A DNA stretch of 5,904 nucleotides, from contig JAHFHI010000100.1 in the NCBI GenBank assembly GCA_023246995.1, forward strand, positions 1-5,904, written 5' to 3'. Shown piece after piece: positions 1 to 5,743 of the stretch. Source of the DNA: Candidatus Omnitrophota bacterium. GTDB taxonomy: Bacteria; Omnitrophota; Omnitrophia; Omnitrophales; Aquincolibacteriaceae. Within the stretch, counting starts at the first letter, position 1. Each line of letters begins with the position of its first letter. The notes below the pieces were generated by a model. It ran no database searches. It had not been told where the DNA came from and saw only the letters and a program-made list of their open reading frames with translations. Made by a program: the position numbers and the translations under genes.

Positions 1-12
1 CCCTCTCCGCCA
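1..12 (+). tRNA. Probable 3' end of an upstream tRNA (truncated by window edge)
   Basis: The first bases match the layout of a tRNA 3' end: a 7-base acceptor strand CCTCTCC (2-8), a discriminator G (9) and CCA (10-12). They closely resemble the 3' end of the complete tRNA-Ser just downstream (ACTCTCC, G, CCA at 112-122). A 16-base spacer separates the two. This suggests tandem tRNA genes, and the similar acceptor strand plus G discriminator makes a second serine tRNA plausible. The body lies outside the window, so the anticodon cannot be read. Confidence 0.55.
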
Positions 13-28
13 TCGTCGAAACATTAAT

Positions 29-122
29 GGAGAGTTGGCCGAGTGGCCTAAGGCGACGGTTTGCTAAACCGTTGGGGTGGTGAAAGCCGCCCTCGGGAGT
101 TCGAATCTCCCACTCTCCGCCA
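29..122 (+). tRNA. tRNA-Ser (anticodon GCU)
   Basis: A complete cloverleaf can be folded by eye. The acceptor stem GGAGAGT (29-35) pairs with ACTCTCC (112-118), followed by discriminator G119 and an encoded CCA (120-122). The anticodon stem ACGGT (56-60) pairs with ACCGT (68-72) around the loop TTGCTAA, giving anticodon GCT at 63-65, which reads AGC/AGU serine codons. A long variable arm (about 73-94, with stem 75-80/87-92) is as expected for a class II serine tRNA. The T stem GGGAG (95-99) pairs with CTCCC (107-111) around the loop TTCGAAT. Five T residues follow the CCA directly. Confidence 0.97.
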
Positions 123-259
123 TTTTTATAGGCGCCCAGGTTTTATAAATCCAAGCAGAAACCTTCCGAAGAAAACTATCCCCGTATGGAAAATTCAAAA
201 CGAGAGAATTTATTTGGGAGTATTTTTTTTACCGCGGACGACAAAAGGCTTTTGGAAAA

Positions 260-829
260 CTAGGCGCGCCCGGCGACTTCTCCGGTCTGGGTGTTGACGC
301 GCACAACATCGCCTTCCTTCACGTAAATCGGCACGCGCACCTGGAGGCCTGTCTCGAGCGTCGCGGGCTTGAGAACACTTCCCGAAGAATCTCCGCGCAC
401 TCCGGGCTCCGTGGTGGTGACTTTGAGCTCCACATAAGGGGGGAGCTCGAGGGAGACATAGGCCTCGTTATATTTCATGGCCTGCAGGGCAAGGCCTTCG
501 CGAATATAACCTTTGATGTCCTTCAGTTTCTCGACCGGGATCGAAAATTGCTCGTAAGAGGCGTCATCCATGAAATGGTAGTCGTTGACGTCGGCGTAAA
601 GAAAGGAGGCCGGGGGCATTTCGACATCCGGCTCATCAAACTTTTCCCCGGTTTTGAAGTTTTTATCCAGCACCGCGCCGGTCAGAAGGTTACGCACCTT
701 GACTTTGACCATGGCCGCAGAGCTGCGCGCCGAGGGGCTCGCGAAAACGACATCCAGCACCACAAAAGGCTGGCCGTCCAAGGCGATCATCGCTTTTTTC
801 TTGAGCTCATTGGCTCCGATAAGACCCAT
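260..829 (-). CDS. efp: Elongation factor P, arginine-loop (EfpL/YeiP-like) variant
   Basis: EF-P binds between the ribosomal P and E sites and relieves stalling at polyproline stretches. The 189-residue product has the usual EF-P length and three-domain order: KOW-like domain I (about 1-65), the middle OB domain with FLYADVNDYHFMDD (about 76-89), and a C-terminal OB domain with KPATLETGLQVRVPIYV and a final GRA. The domain I loop that carries the modified Lys34 in E. coli EF-P (PGKG) reads SPSARSSA at 31-38. Ungapped alignment puts Ala at position 34 and Arg35 at the tip. This matches the SPTARGAA loop of E. coli EfpL (YeiP) far better than canonical EF-P. The start ATG (827-829, minus) has only weak Shine-Dalgarno complementarity. 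No EF-P modification gene is nearby. The gene stands alone, converging on tRNA-Ser. EF-P family membership is certain; assignment to the EfpL subfamily is an inference. Confidence 0.94.
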   Translation of the reverse strand: MGLIGANELKKKAMIALDGQPFVVLDVVFASPSARSSAAMVKVKVRNLLTGAVLDKNFKTGEKFDEPDVEMPPASFLYADVNDYHFMDDASYEQFSIPVEKLKDIKGYIREGLALQAMKYNEAYVSLELPPYVELKVTTTEPGVRGDSSGSVLKPATLETGLQVRVPIYVKEGDVVRVNTQTGEVAGRA

Positions 830-901
830 AAGGACTCAAAGAATAATACGCCGGAGGCATTGGGCGCAACAGAAAAGACGGAAGTATGGGGATGCTGGCT
901 G

Positions 902-910
902 TGCTAAAAT
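902..910 (+). promoter_or_regulatory. Candidate extended -10 promoter for the dps operon
   Basis: TGCTAAAAT (902-910) fits the extended -10 pattern TGnTATAAT with one mismatch. It lies about 48 bases upstream of the dps start codon, inside the divergent efp/dps intergenic region. No convincing -35 hexamer sits 16-18 bases upstream, which extended -10 promoters can tolerate. The call is based on motif and position only. Confidence 0.4.
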
Positions 911-944
911 AAAACAATTTGAAATTCAGAAAACCCGGAAGCCT

Positions 945-949
945 GGAGG
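945..949 (+). promoter_or_regulatory. Ribosome binding site that sets the dps start
   Basis: GGAGG at 945-949 is followed 8 bases later by ATG at 958. This favours 958 over the in-frame upstream TTG at 919, which has no comparable site. Confidence 0.8.
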
Positions 950-957
950 ATGACGCC

Positions 958-1443
958 ATGAAAAAAGGAAACGTACTCGCGATCGACATCGGGATTCCGG
1001 AAAAAGCGCGCCGGGAGATTGCCCAGGGGCTGCGCTGCTTTTTAGCGGATACCTACACCCTTTATCTCAAGACCCATTACTTTCACTGGAACGTGACCGG
1101 CCCCATGTTTCAAACCCTGCACCTGATGTTTGAGCAGCAGTATAACGAGCTTTGGATGGCGGTGGATGTGATTGCCGAGCGCATCCGCGCGCTCGGTTTT
1201 TTTGCGCCCGGAACGTACGAGGAGTTTTCGGCGCTAAGCTCGGTTAAAGAGAGCAAGGGGCCCCTCAAAGATAAAGCCATGCTCCGAGCTTTGGTCGAAG
1301 GGCATGAGGCGGTTATCCGCACGGCCCGAGCAAATTTTCCGGTTGCCGAAAACGCCCGGGATCAGGCAACCCTTGACCTTTTAACCCAGCGCATGCAAGT
1401 GCATGAAAAAACGGCCTGGATGCTTCGGAGCCTTTTGTCCTGA
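958..1443 (+). CDS. dps: Dps-family ferritin-like protein (DNA-binding/iron storage)
   Basis: Dps proteins form 12-subunit shells that oxidise and store iron using H2O2, protecting DNA in the cytoplasm. The 161-residue product has the family's four-helix layout and its ferroxidase signature: His43 (in FHWNVTG), His55 (in TLH), Glu59, Asp70 and Glu74 (in VDVIAERI). The spacings of 12, 4, 11 and 4 equal those of E. coli Dps His51/His63/Asp67/Asp78/Glu82, with Glu replacing the Asp67 equivalent. Only about 15 residues precede the first helix. This short tail has a few lysines and arginines, so direct DNA binding is uncertain. The start at 958 is chosen from the GGAGG site; an in-frame TTG at 919 would add 13 residues. 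The gene is first in a tight run, with the cupin gene starting 3 bases after its stop. OxyR or Fur control is common in the family, but no operator is visible here. Confidence 0.93.
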   Translation: MKKGNVLAIDIGIPEKARREIAQGLRCFLADTYTLYLKTHYFHWNVTGPMFQTLHLMFEQQYNELWMAVDVIAERIRALGFFAPGTYEEFSALSSVKESKGPLKDKAMLRALVEGHEAVIRTARANFPVAENARDQATLDLLTQRMQVHEKTAWMLRSLLS

Positions 1444-1446
1444 CGG

Positions 1447-1938
1447 ATGAGGATGAAGCGGCAGCTCACGAGGGGGGATTCCTGGGTCCGGCGCTTGAAA
1501 CTGACGCCGCACCCGGAAGGCGGGTATTACCGGGAGTTCTACAGATCCCGGGAAAAAATCCGCACTCCCCGCGGGATTCGAAATGCCGCGACCGCCATTT
1601 ATTTTTTTCTTCCGCCCGAAAGTATTTCTGCGCTTCACCGTATTAAAGCCGACGAGATTTGGCACTTTTACGCCGGCGCGCCGCTTGGGATTTGGATGCT
1701 TGACCCGGAAACCGGAAAAGCGGTTATGAGAACTCTGGGGCAGGGCCAGTTTCAGGTGACGGTCCCTGCCGGGCGATGGTTTGGCGCCTACGGAACGAAA
1801 GCCGGTGCCGGCACCCTTTCGGGGTGCACGGTCTCTCCGGGTTTTGATTTCGGGGATTTTGAGCTCGGCCGACGCGCGAAGCTTTTAAAAAAATTTCCCG
1901 GGCATTCCGGAATGATCCGAAAGCTGACGAGACCTTGA
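1447..1938 (+). CDS. Cupin_5 / DUF985 family protein
   Basis: The 163-residue product matches the DUF985 (Cupin_5) family, small single-domain beta-barrel proteins whose biochemical role is not firmly established. Visible signatures are LKLTPHPEGGYYREFYRS (17-34), the barrel motif SALHRIKADEIWHFYAG (61-77) with His64, Glu70 and His73, the late strand TVPAGRWFGA (105-114), and GCTVSPGFDFGDFEL (126-140), which is diagnostic for the family. The two histidines and glutamate could bind a metal, as in other cupins, but this is an inference. There is no signal peptide, so it is probably cytosolic. Two close ATG codons (1447 and 1453) could serve as the start, and neither has a clear separate ribosome binding site. 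Translation may be coupled to dps, which ends 3 bases upstream. Its stop overlaps the transporter start as TGATG. Confidence 0.88.
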   Translation: MRMKRQLTRGDSWVRRLKLTPHPEGGYYREFYRSREKIRTPRGIRNAATAIYFFLPPESISALHRIKADEIWHFYAGAPLGIWMLDPETGKAVMRTLGQGQFQVTVPAGRWFGAYGTKAGAGTLSGCTVSPGFDFGDFELGRRAKLLKKFPGHSGMIRKLTRP

Positions 1939-3233
1939 TGGAAAGAATCCAGTCATTGTTTGGAATTTTCGCGGTGCTCGCGATGGCCTGGCTTTGCTCG
2001 GAATCGCGCCGCAGGATAGCCTGGAAAACCGTTCTGGGCGCGCTCGCGCTGAATTTCTTTTTCGCGAGCCTGATTTTTCTGCTTCCCCAAAGCACCGCGG
2101 TTTTTTTGTGGCTGAACAAGGCCGTGATCAAGCTACTCTCGTTTGCAAACCAGGGCGCGGTTTTTCTTTTCGGCGTTTTGGCGCTCGGCCCCGGGGATAA
2201 GGGCCCGGCCGGGGAAGCGTCGCTTGGGTTTTTCATGGCCTTTCAGATGCTTCCGGCCGTGATCTTTTTTAGCGCGCTCATGTCGCTTGCCCATTGGCTC
2301 GGGTGGATCCAGCCGCTTATCCGTTTTTTTGCGGTTCTCTTCAAACGGCTGATCGGTTTGAGCGGGGCCGAGGCGCTTTCGGTTTCAAGTAACATCTTTG
2401 TCGGGATCGAAGCGGTTTTTCCGATACGGCCCTATCTTGAAACGCTGACACGCTCCGAACTTTTCACGGTCATGACCGCCTGCATGGCAACCGTGGCTTC
2501 CACCACGCTTGCCATTTACGTTTCCTTTCTGAAAGATATTTTGCCGACCGTGGCCGGACATTTGATCTCGGCTTCGATCCTTGCCATCCCGGCCGGGGTG
2601 GCGTGCTCGAAACTGATGATTCCCGAGACCGGAGAGCCGCTCACCCTGGGGCACATTCCCGAAGCCCGGGACGAGAAGAGGCCCCATTTCATGGAAGCCG
2701 TGACCGAAGGCGCCATGGAGGGCGTGAGGCTTGCCGTCGGGATCGGTGCGTTATTGATCGCGGTTCTGGGGCTGGTGGCCCTGCTTAATTTTACATTTCA
2801 GAAAGCGGCCGCATTCTTGCCCGGCGGAGCGACGATCTCCATTGAAAAAGTTTTGAGCTGGGTCATGCTGCCTTTTGCGGCGTGCCTTGGTATTTCAGGC
2901 CAAGACCTGACTTTGGCCGCACAGCTTTTGGGCGAGCGGTGGATCCTGACGGAGGTTGTGGCCTACCGCGACCTCGCGAAAATGGCGGCCGAGGGCGCGA
3001 TCCGCGATTCACGCACCGTGGTTGTCATGAGCTATGCGCTTTGCGGGTTCACGCATGTCGCGTCGCTGGCGATTTTTGTCGGGGGCTTAAGCGCGCTTGT
3101 TCCGGTTCGGAAAAGCGAAATCGCCCAGCTTGGGGTAAAGGCTCTTTTCGCGGCGTTTTTAGCCACTGTCATCACCGGCAGCTTTGCCGGTCTTTTTCTT
3201 GTTTCCGCGCATCCGACGGCACTTTGGCGTTAA
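1938..3233 (+). CDS. CNT (NupC) family nucleoside-type transporter, divergent substrate site
   Basis: The 431-residue polytopic inner-membrane protein has the concentrative nucleoside transporter layout. An N-terminal helix bundle and a gate region (LGFFMAFQMLPAVIFFSALM, 96-115) lead into the core motifs SVSSNIFVGIEA (148-159), RPYLETLTRSELFTVMT (164-180), LLGERWILTEVVAY (330-343) and ALCGFTHVASLAI (367-379). CNT proteins usually import nucleosides with Na+ or H+. Here the base-contacting GQTE segment of typical members reads GIE (156-158), apparently one residue shorter. The NEF motif before VAY reads TEV (338-340), and the Asn of CGFAN is His373. The catalytic-region Glu339 and Ser376 are kept. 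The fold is confident, but the cargo may not be a standard nucleoside. ATG at 1938 overlaps the cupin stop (TGATG), so translation is probably coupled; an adjacent TTG at 1935 is less likely to be the start. Confidence 0.88.
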   Translation: MERIQSLFGIFAVLAMAWLCSESRRRIAWKTVLGALALNFFFASLIFLLPQSTAVFLWLNKAVIKLLSFANQGAVFLFGVLALGPGDKGPAGEASLGFFMAFQMLPAVIFFSALMSLAHWLGWIQPLIRFFAVLFKRLIGLSGAEALSVSSNIFVGIEAVFPIRPYLETLTRSELFTVMTACMATVASTTLAIYVSFLKDILPTVAGHLISASILAIPAGVACSKLMIPETGEPLTLGHIPEARDEKRPHFMEAVTEGAMEGVRLAVGIGALLIAVLGLVALLNFTFQKAAAFLPGGATISIEKVLSWVMLPFAACLGISGQDLTLAAQLLGERWILTEVVAYRDLAKMAAEGAIRDSRTVVVMSYALCGFTHVASLAIFVGGLSALVPVRKSEIAQLGVKALFAAFLATVITGSFAGLFLVSAHPTALWR

Positions 3234-3282
3234 CGTTTACGAGCGGGAGGCGTGAAAGAAATCAAGCAACTTGAGTTTGGAA

Positions 3283-3376
3283 CTTTTTCCCCTCTACCCG
3301 ATTGGGGAAAGGGCTAGGGCGAGGGGGGATCAAGCTTCACTCCCTTATCCCGACCTTCTCCCCACGGGGGAGAAGG
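3283..3376. repeat. G/C-rich inverted-repeat element resembling a dispersed bacterial repeat
   Basis: The gap between the transporter and doxX holds two stem-forming modules. In the left one, CTTTTTCCCC (3283-3292) can pair with GGGGAAAGGG (3304-3313, with G-T wobbles), or CCCCTC (3289-3294) with GAGGGG (3321-3326). The right one is a perfect 10-bp hairpin (3354-3376). They are joined by TCCCTTATCCCGACC-type sequence. Read on the minus strand, part of the element encodes LLPRGEKVGIRE, a peptide typical of spurious frames over the CCTTCTCCCC...GGGGAGAAGG repeats scattered through many bacterial genomes. The structure is directly visible; that it is multicopy in this genome is an inference. Confidence 0.6.
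3354..3376. repeat. Perfect 10-bp hairpin within the intergenic repeat
   Basis: CCTTCTCCCC (3354-3363) and GGGGAGAAGG (3367-3376) are exact inverse complements around the loop ACG. The stem would be very stable in RNA. No T tract follows on either strand, so it is not a standard intrinsic terminator. It could still act as a 3' stabilising hairpin for the upstream transporter mRNA. Confidence 0.8.
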
Positions 3377-3423
3377 ATATTCCAAAAAAAGTGCCAAGCG
3401 CGGGTTAAAAAAGGGAGGCGCGC

Positions 3424-3816
3424 ATGAAGATCCTCGAAAAATTTTCCGACCACGCTTACGCGCTGATGCGTATCATGACGGGGTTTATGTTTTCTTTCCA
3501 CGGAGGCCAGAAAATTCTGGGCGTGCTCTCGGATTTCAGACCAGCCTTCGGGTCCCAAATCTGGTTCGGCGGAATGATCGAGCTTTTGGGCGGCCTGGCC
3601 GTGATGCTGGGCTTTAGGACACGGTGGGCGGCATTTTTCTCAAGCGGCACCATGGCCGTGGCGTATATCCAGTTTCACTGGAAGTTTCAGCTCGGAGCGC
3701 AATTCTTTCCGGCGATCAATCAGGGCGAGCTTGCCGCGCTCTACAGCCTGGTGTTCCTCCTGATTGCCTGCCGTGGCGGAGTCCGGTGGAGCCTGGAGAA
3801 AAACCGGAAGTCTTAG
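3424..3816 (+). CDS. DoxX family integral membrane protein
   Basis: The 130-residue product has the DoxX family pattern of four hydrophobic segments (about 11-27, 46-64, 67-83 and 103-117). It carries the conserved FSFHGGQKILG (23-33), MIELLGGLAVMLGFRTRWAA (51-70) and the PAINQGELAALY motif (96-107), then a short basic C-terminus. DoxX proteins were named after a subunit of an archaeal thiosulfate:quinone oxidoreductase, but most bacterial members are poorly characterised inner-membrane proteins linked to redox or envelope stress. No partner that would fix a function is adjacent. GGGAGG (3413-3418), 5 bases before the ATG, supports the start. The gene is separated from the transporter by the repeat element and from the next operon by a promoter-bearing gap, so it may be expressed on its own. 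Confidence 0.88.
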   Translation: MKILEKFSDHAYALMRIMTGFMFSFHGGQKILGVLSDFRPAFGSQIWFGGMIELLGGLAVMLGFRTRWAAFFSSGTMAVAYIQFHWKFQLGAQFFPAINQGELAALYSLVFLLIACRGGVRWSLEKNRKS

Positions 3817-3903
3817 TGGCGGCGCTCTAAGACGAACGTCTGCCGAATCTTTAAGGGCAACAAAAATTTCCGAAACATGCCTCGCGCGAAGGCGTTTAGT
3901 TTC

Positions 3904-3932
3904 TTGTGAGCCAGTGGGGCGCATGGTACAAT
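3904..3932 (+). promoter_or_regulatory. Sigma70-like promoter for the envelope operon
   Basis: TTGTGA (3904-3909, 4/6 match to TTGACA) and TACAAT (3927-3932, 5/6 match to TATAAT) are separated by exactly 17 bases. Transcription would start near 3939, about 28 bases before the lipoprotein ATG at 3967. It is the best promoter match seen in the window and sits in the only gap ahead of the four-gene run. Confidence 0.65.
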
Positions 3933-3966
3933 GTCCCGCTTTTAATCGGCACCACGGACAAGGCCC

Positions 3967-4563
3967 ATGAATCTATTCCAAAAGATGTTGCAGATTGTCG
4001 GGCGCGCCATTTTTTTATCGGCCATGATTTTGGGCATGCAGGGATGCGGAAAATCCGACGCGCAATCCGGCCCCTCCCAGGTGGCAGTTTCCGTTAACCG
4101 TCTTCGACTCACCTTACAGGATCTTCAAGAAGAAATTCAAAGCGGGCGCCTGACGCCGGACCCGAAAGACACGGCCCCCGAACCCCAATGGCTAAGCGCC
4201 CTCATTGATGAAGAGATCCTTATCCAAGAGGCCCAGAAACAGGGCGTTGACCGGGAAAAGGATTTTATGAAAACCATCGAGCGGTTTTGGAAGCAGGCGC
4301 TTATCAAGACGCTCATCAGCCGGAAGGAAAAGGAAATCAGCACGCAAGTGCATGTCTACGAGCCCGAAACCGAGGCTTACTACCGCAAAATGGCGGAAGC
4401 GCAAAACGGGGAGCCGATTCAGCCCCTTTCGGCAATACGAAAGGACATTGAGCGCGAAGTGCGAAACCAGAAAGAAACGGCCGCCATGGAGGAGTGGTTT
4501 GCGCATTTAAAAAGACAGTCGCAGATTGCCGTTAATCGGGAAGTCGTGAAATCCCTCCAATGA
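3967..4563 (+). CDS. Lipoprotein with SurA/PrsA-type N-terminal chaperone region, no parvulin domain
   Basis: The 198-residue product starts with a basic n-region and hydrophobic core (about 1-26) ending in GMQGC, which points to lipidation at Cys27. The lipobox is imperfect, with Met at -3. After a short linker, VAVSVNRLRLTLQDLQEEI (39-57) resembles the 'VNG..It..ef' opening of SurA/PrsA/PpiC proteins. ALIDEEILIQEAQKQGVDRE (78-97) and the helical stretch to YEPETEAYYRKM (131-142) follow the SurA_N pattern. The family then normally has a parvulin PPIase domain of about 90 residues. Here it is absent, and the chain passes straight to a C-terminal helix (about 150-188) ending in QSQIAVNREVV. 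It is therefore more likely a holdase or assembly factor than an isomerase. The ribosome binding site is weak (AAGG at 3960). Its stop overlaps the HAMP gene start as ATGA. Confidence 0.72.
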   Translation: MNLFQKMLQIVGRAIFLSAMILGMQGCGKSDAQSGPSQVAVSVNRLRLTLQDLQEEIQSGRLTPDPKDTAPEPQWLSALIDEEILIQEAQKQGVDREKDFMKTIERFWKQALIKTLISRKEKEISTQVHVYEPETEAYYRKMAEAQNGEPIQPLSAIRKDIEREVRNQKETAAMEEWFAHLKRQSQIAVNREVVKSLQ

Positions 4564-5153
4564 GCGATCAAGCCCAAGCTCCAAAGTTCGCGCGGCGGCA
4601 GTATTACATCAAGCGCCCCTTTCAGCGTCGCTTCATCCTTCAATTTGTTTTTTTTGTCGTGATGGGAAGTCTTTTATTTTCTCTGGCCCTGTATTTATAT
4701 TCACGCCAAACGCTCACGACCGCCTTTATCGATTCCCGTTTGCGGATCATGAGCACCGGGGAATTTTTTTTACCGGCCTTCGGCATCACGACCCTTTGCG
4801 TGACCGGGATGGTCAGCGTTCTGGCGGCATTCCGGTTCTTGTTTTTCTCTCACCAAATCGCGGGGCCTCTTTACCGCTTTGAGAAATGCGCCCAAAAGAT
4901 TAAGGAAGGGGACTTGAATCTAAGGGTCAAGCTGCGCTCCACCGACGAGTTGCATGACCTGGCCCAGGCCATGGATGCCATGGTGGTCGACCTGCATGCC
5001 AGACTTCAAACAATCCGGCATGAAACAGCCCGGTTGCGGCAAGTGCTGATGGAGGCTGGGCGGGGGGAGCCGGCAAAGTCCTCGGATCTGCTTAAGCTGC
5101 TTGAAGATATCGAGAGCAAGCTTGAGGAGCAGGTCAGCCATTTCCAGGTTTGA
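4560..5153 (+). CDS. Two-helix membrane protein with HAMP domain and no output domain
   Basis: The 197-residue product has a basic N-terminal segment (about 11-24), a first transmembrane helix (about 26-47), a short external stretch (48-69), a second helix (about 70-96) and a HAMP domain (about 97-150). The HAMP domain shows the conserved proline in IAGPLYRFEKC (Pro103), the GDLNLRVKLRSTDELHDLAQAMDAM connector and second amphipathic helix. The tail (151-197) is charged and heptad-like, probably a coiled coil. HAMP domains relay conformational signals across the membrane, usually to kinase, cyclase or chemotaxis output domains. None is present, and the external loop of roughly 22 residues is too short for a classical sensor domain. 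It may pass signals to a partner or serve as a structural dimer. It overlaps the lipoprotein stop (ATGA) and the peptidase start (TGATG). Confidence 0.82.
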   Translation: MSDQAQAPKFARRQYYIKRPFQRRFILQFVFFVVMGSLLFSLALYLYSRQTLTTAFIDSRLRIMSTGEFFLPAFGITTLCVTGMVSVLAAFRFLFFSHQIAGPLYRFEKCAQKIKEGDLNLRVKLRSTDELHDLAQAMDAMVVDLHARLQTIRHETARLRQVLMEAGRGEPAKSSDLLKLLEDIESKLEEQVSHFQV

Positions 5154-5722
5154 TGGATGTGTGGCGGCTAATTCGAGGGATTTTAGGTGCCGCCGCAGCC
5201 ATGCTATTAATGGTAAGACAACCTCTCCCGGCCGTTGCTTATGAAGAGAGCGGGACGGGTGCCCGGGCCGATTCACGATATTGCACCCTTTGGTTTGAAA
5301 GCGGGATTGAGCTTAAAAAGATTAACAAGAAAATAAGCACCCGCTTTGTAAAGTCTTATAGTAAAATCCCAAAAGGCATGGGGCCGGATTCCGAACTTGC
5401 TGCGAAATGTGATGTGCTTTTCCGGCGGGCCCAGGAACTTTTGGATATGTATCCTGCGGGCATTCACGTGACGGTGCGAGTTGTCGCGAAGCAGGACCAT
5501 ATTGACCAAATGCATCGTAGCCGTTACGGGCATGGCGTAGAAGCGCCGGGCGTCTATGTCTATGAAAACAATACCATTTACGTTTCGGCCAAAGATCTTT
5601 CGGAATCGGTGCTTGTCCACGAAATGGCGCACGCGATTATCGATCATTTTTTTGGGGTAAGGCCCCCGAGAAAGGTCGAAGAGTTGTTGGCGATGTACGT
5701 CGACGAACATCTTCGAGATTAA
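5153..5722 (+). CDS. Exported putative zinc metallopeptidase (HExxH)
   Basis: The 189-residue product begins with a signal-peptide-like segment (basic WRLIR, hydrophobic 9-20, possible cleavage after AVA at 27-29), so it probably acts outside the inner membrane. The C-terminal part has HEMAH (156-160), a zincin HExxH motif, followed by VEELLAMYVDEHL (175-187), where Glu176 or Glu177 could be the third zinc ligand, as in gluzincin-type 'peptidase MA' proteins. A strand just before it (NNTIYVSAKDLSESVLV, 139-155) is typical of an edge strand ahead of the active helix. Cys44 and Cys86 could form a disulfide. The chain ends soon after the motif, so this is a minimal zincin; catalytic activity is not proven. 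ATG at 5153 is chosen because it overlaps the HAMP stop (TGATG); a TTG at 5150 is the only near alternative. Confidence 0.75.
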   Translation: MDVWRLIRGILGAAAAMLLMVRQPLPAVAYEESGTGARADSRYCTLWFESGIELKKINKKISTRFVKSYSKIPKGMGPDSELAAKCDVLFRRAQELLDMYPAGIHVTVRVVAKQDHIDQMHRSRYGHGVEAPGVYVYENNTIYVSAKDLSESVLVHEMAHAIIDHFFGVRPPRKVEELLAMYVDEHLRD

Positions 5723-5728
5723 ATTCCC

Positions 5729-5736
5729 TAAGGAGG
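5729..5736 (+). promoter_or_regulatory. Strong Shine-Dalgarno site for the FecR-domain gene
   Basis: TAAGGAGG is a full-length match to the anti-Shine-Dalgarno sequence and ends 7 bases before the ATG at 5744. It is the strongest ribosome binding site in the window. It suggests that this gene is translated at a higher level than the coupled genes upstream, with no need for overlap. Confidence 0.85.
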
Positions 5737-5743
5737 AAATAAT

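Noticed and set aside
191..230. Possible intrinsic terminator: AAATTC/GAATTT stem with a later run of eight T
   Set aside because: The stem is 6 bp and AT-rich, and it is separated from the T tract by 11 bases, so it does not fit a functional terminator. The T tract is also on the wrong strand to serve efp.
843..869. Possible efp promoter on the minus strand (TTGCGC, 15-base spacer, TATTAT)
   Set aside because: The spacer is short, and the transcript would start within about 10 bases of the efp start codon, so the match is probably chance.
548..953. Two overlapping plus-strand open frames of about 100-120 codons
   Set aside because: They lie antisense to the well-supported efp gene or in the divergent intergenic region, have no ribosome binding site, and give low-complexity arginine-rich translations.
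1724..2236. Minus-strand open frame of 170 codons
   Set aside because: It is antisense to the cupin and transporter genes, whose family motifs are unambiguous. The translation has no recognisable domain and reflects GC-biased third positions.
3337..3558. Minus-strand open frame of 73 codons
   Set aside because: It covers the intergenic repeat and the start of doxX. Its C-terminal LLPRGEKVGIRE is a typical artefact of translating such repeats.
3830..3893. Small palindromes AGACG/CGTCT and GCCT/AGGC after doxX
   Set aside because: The stems are only 4-5 bp and no proper T tract follows, so a terminator for doxX cannot be supported.
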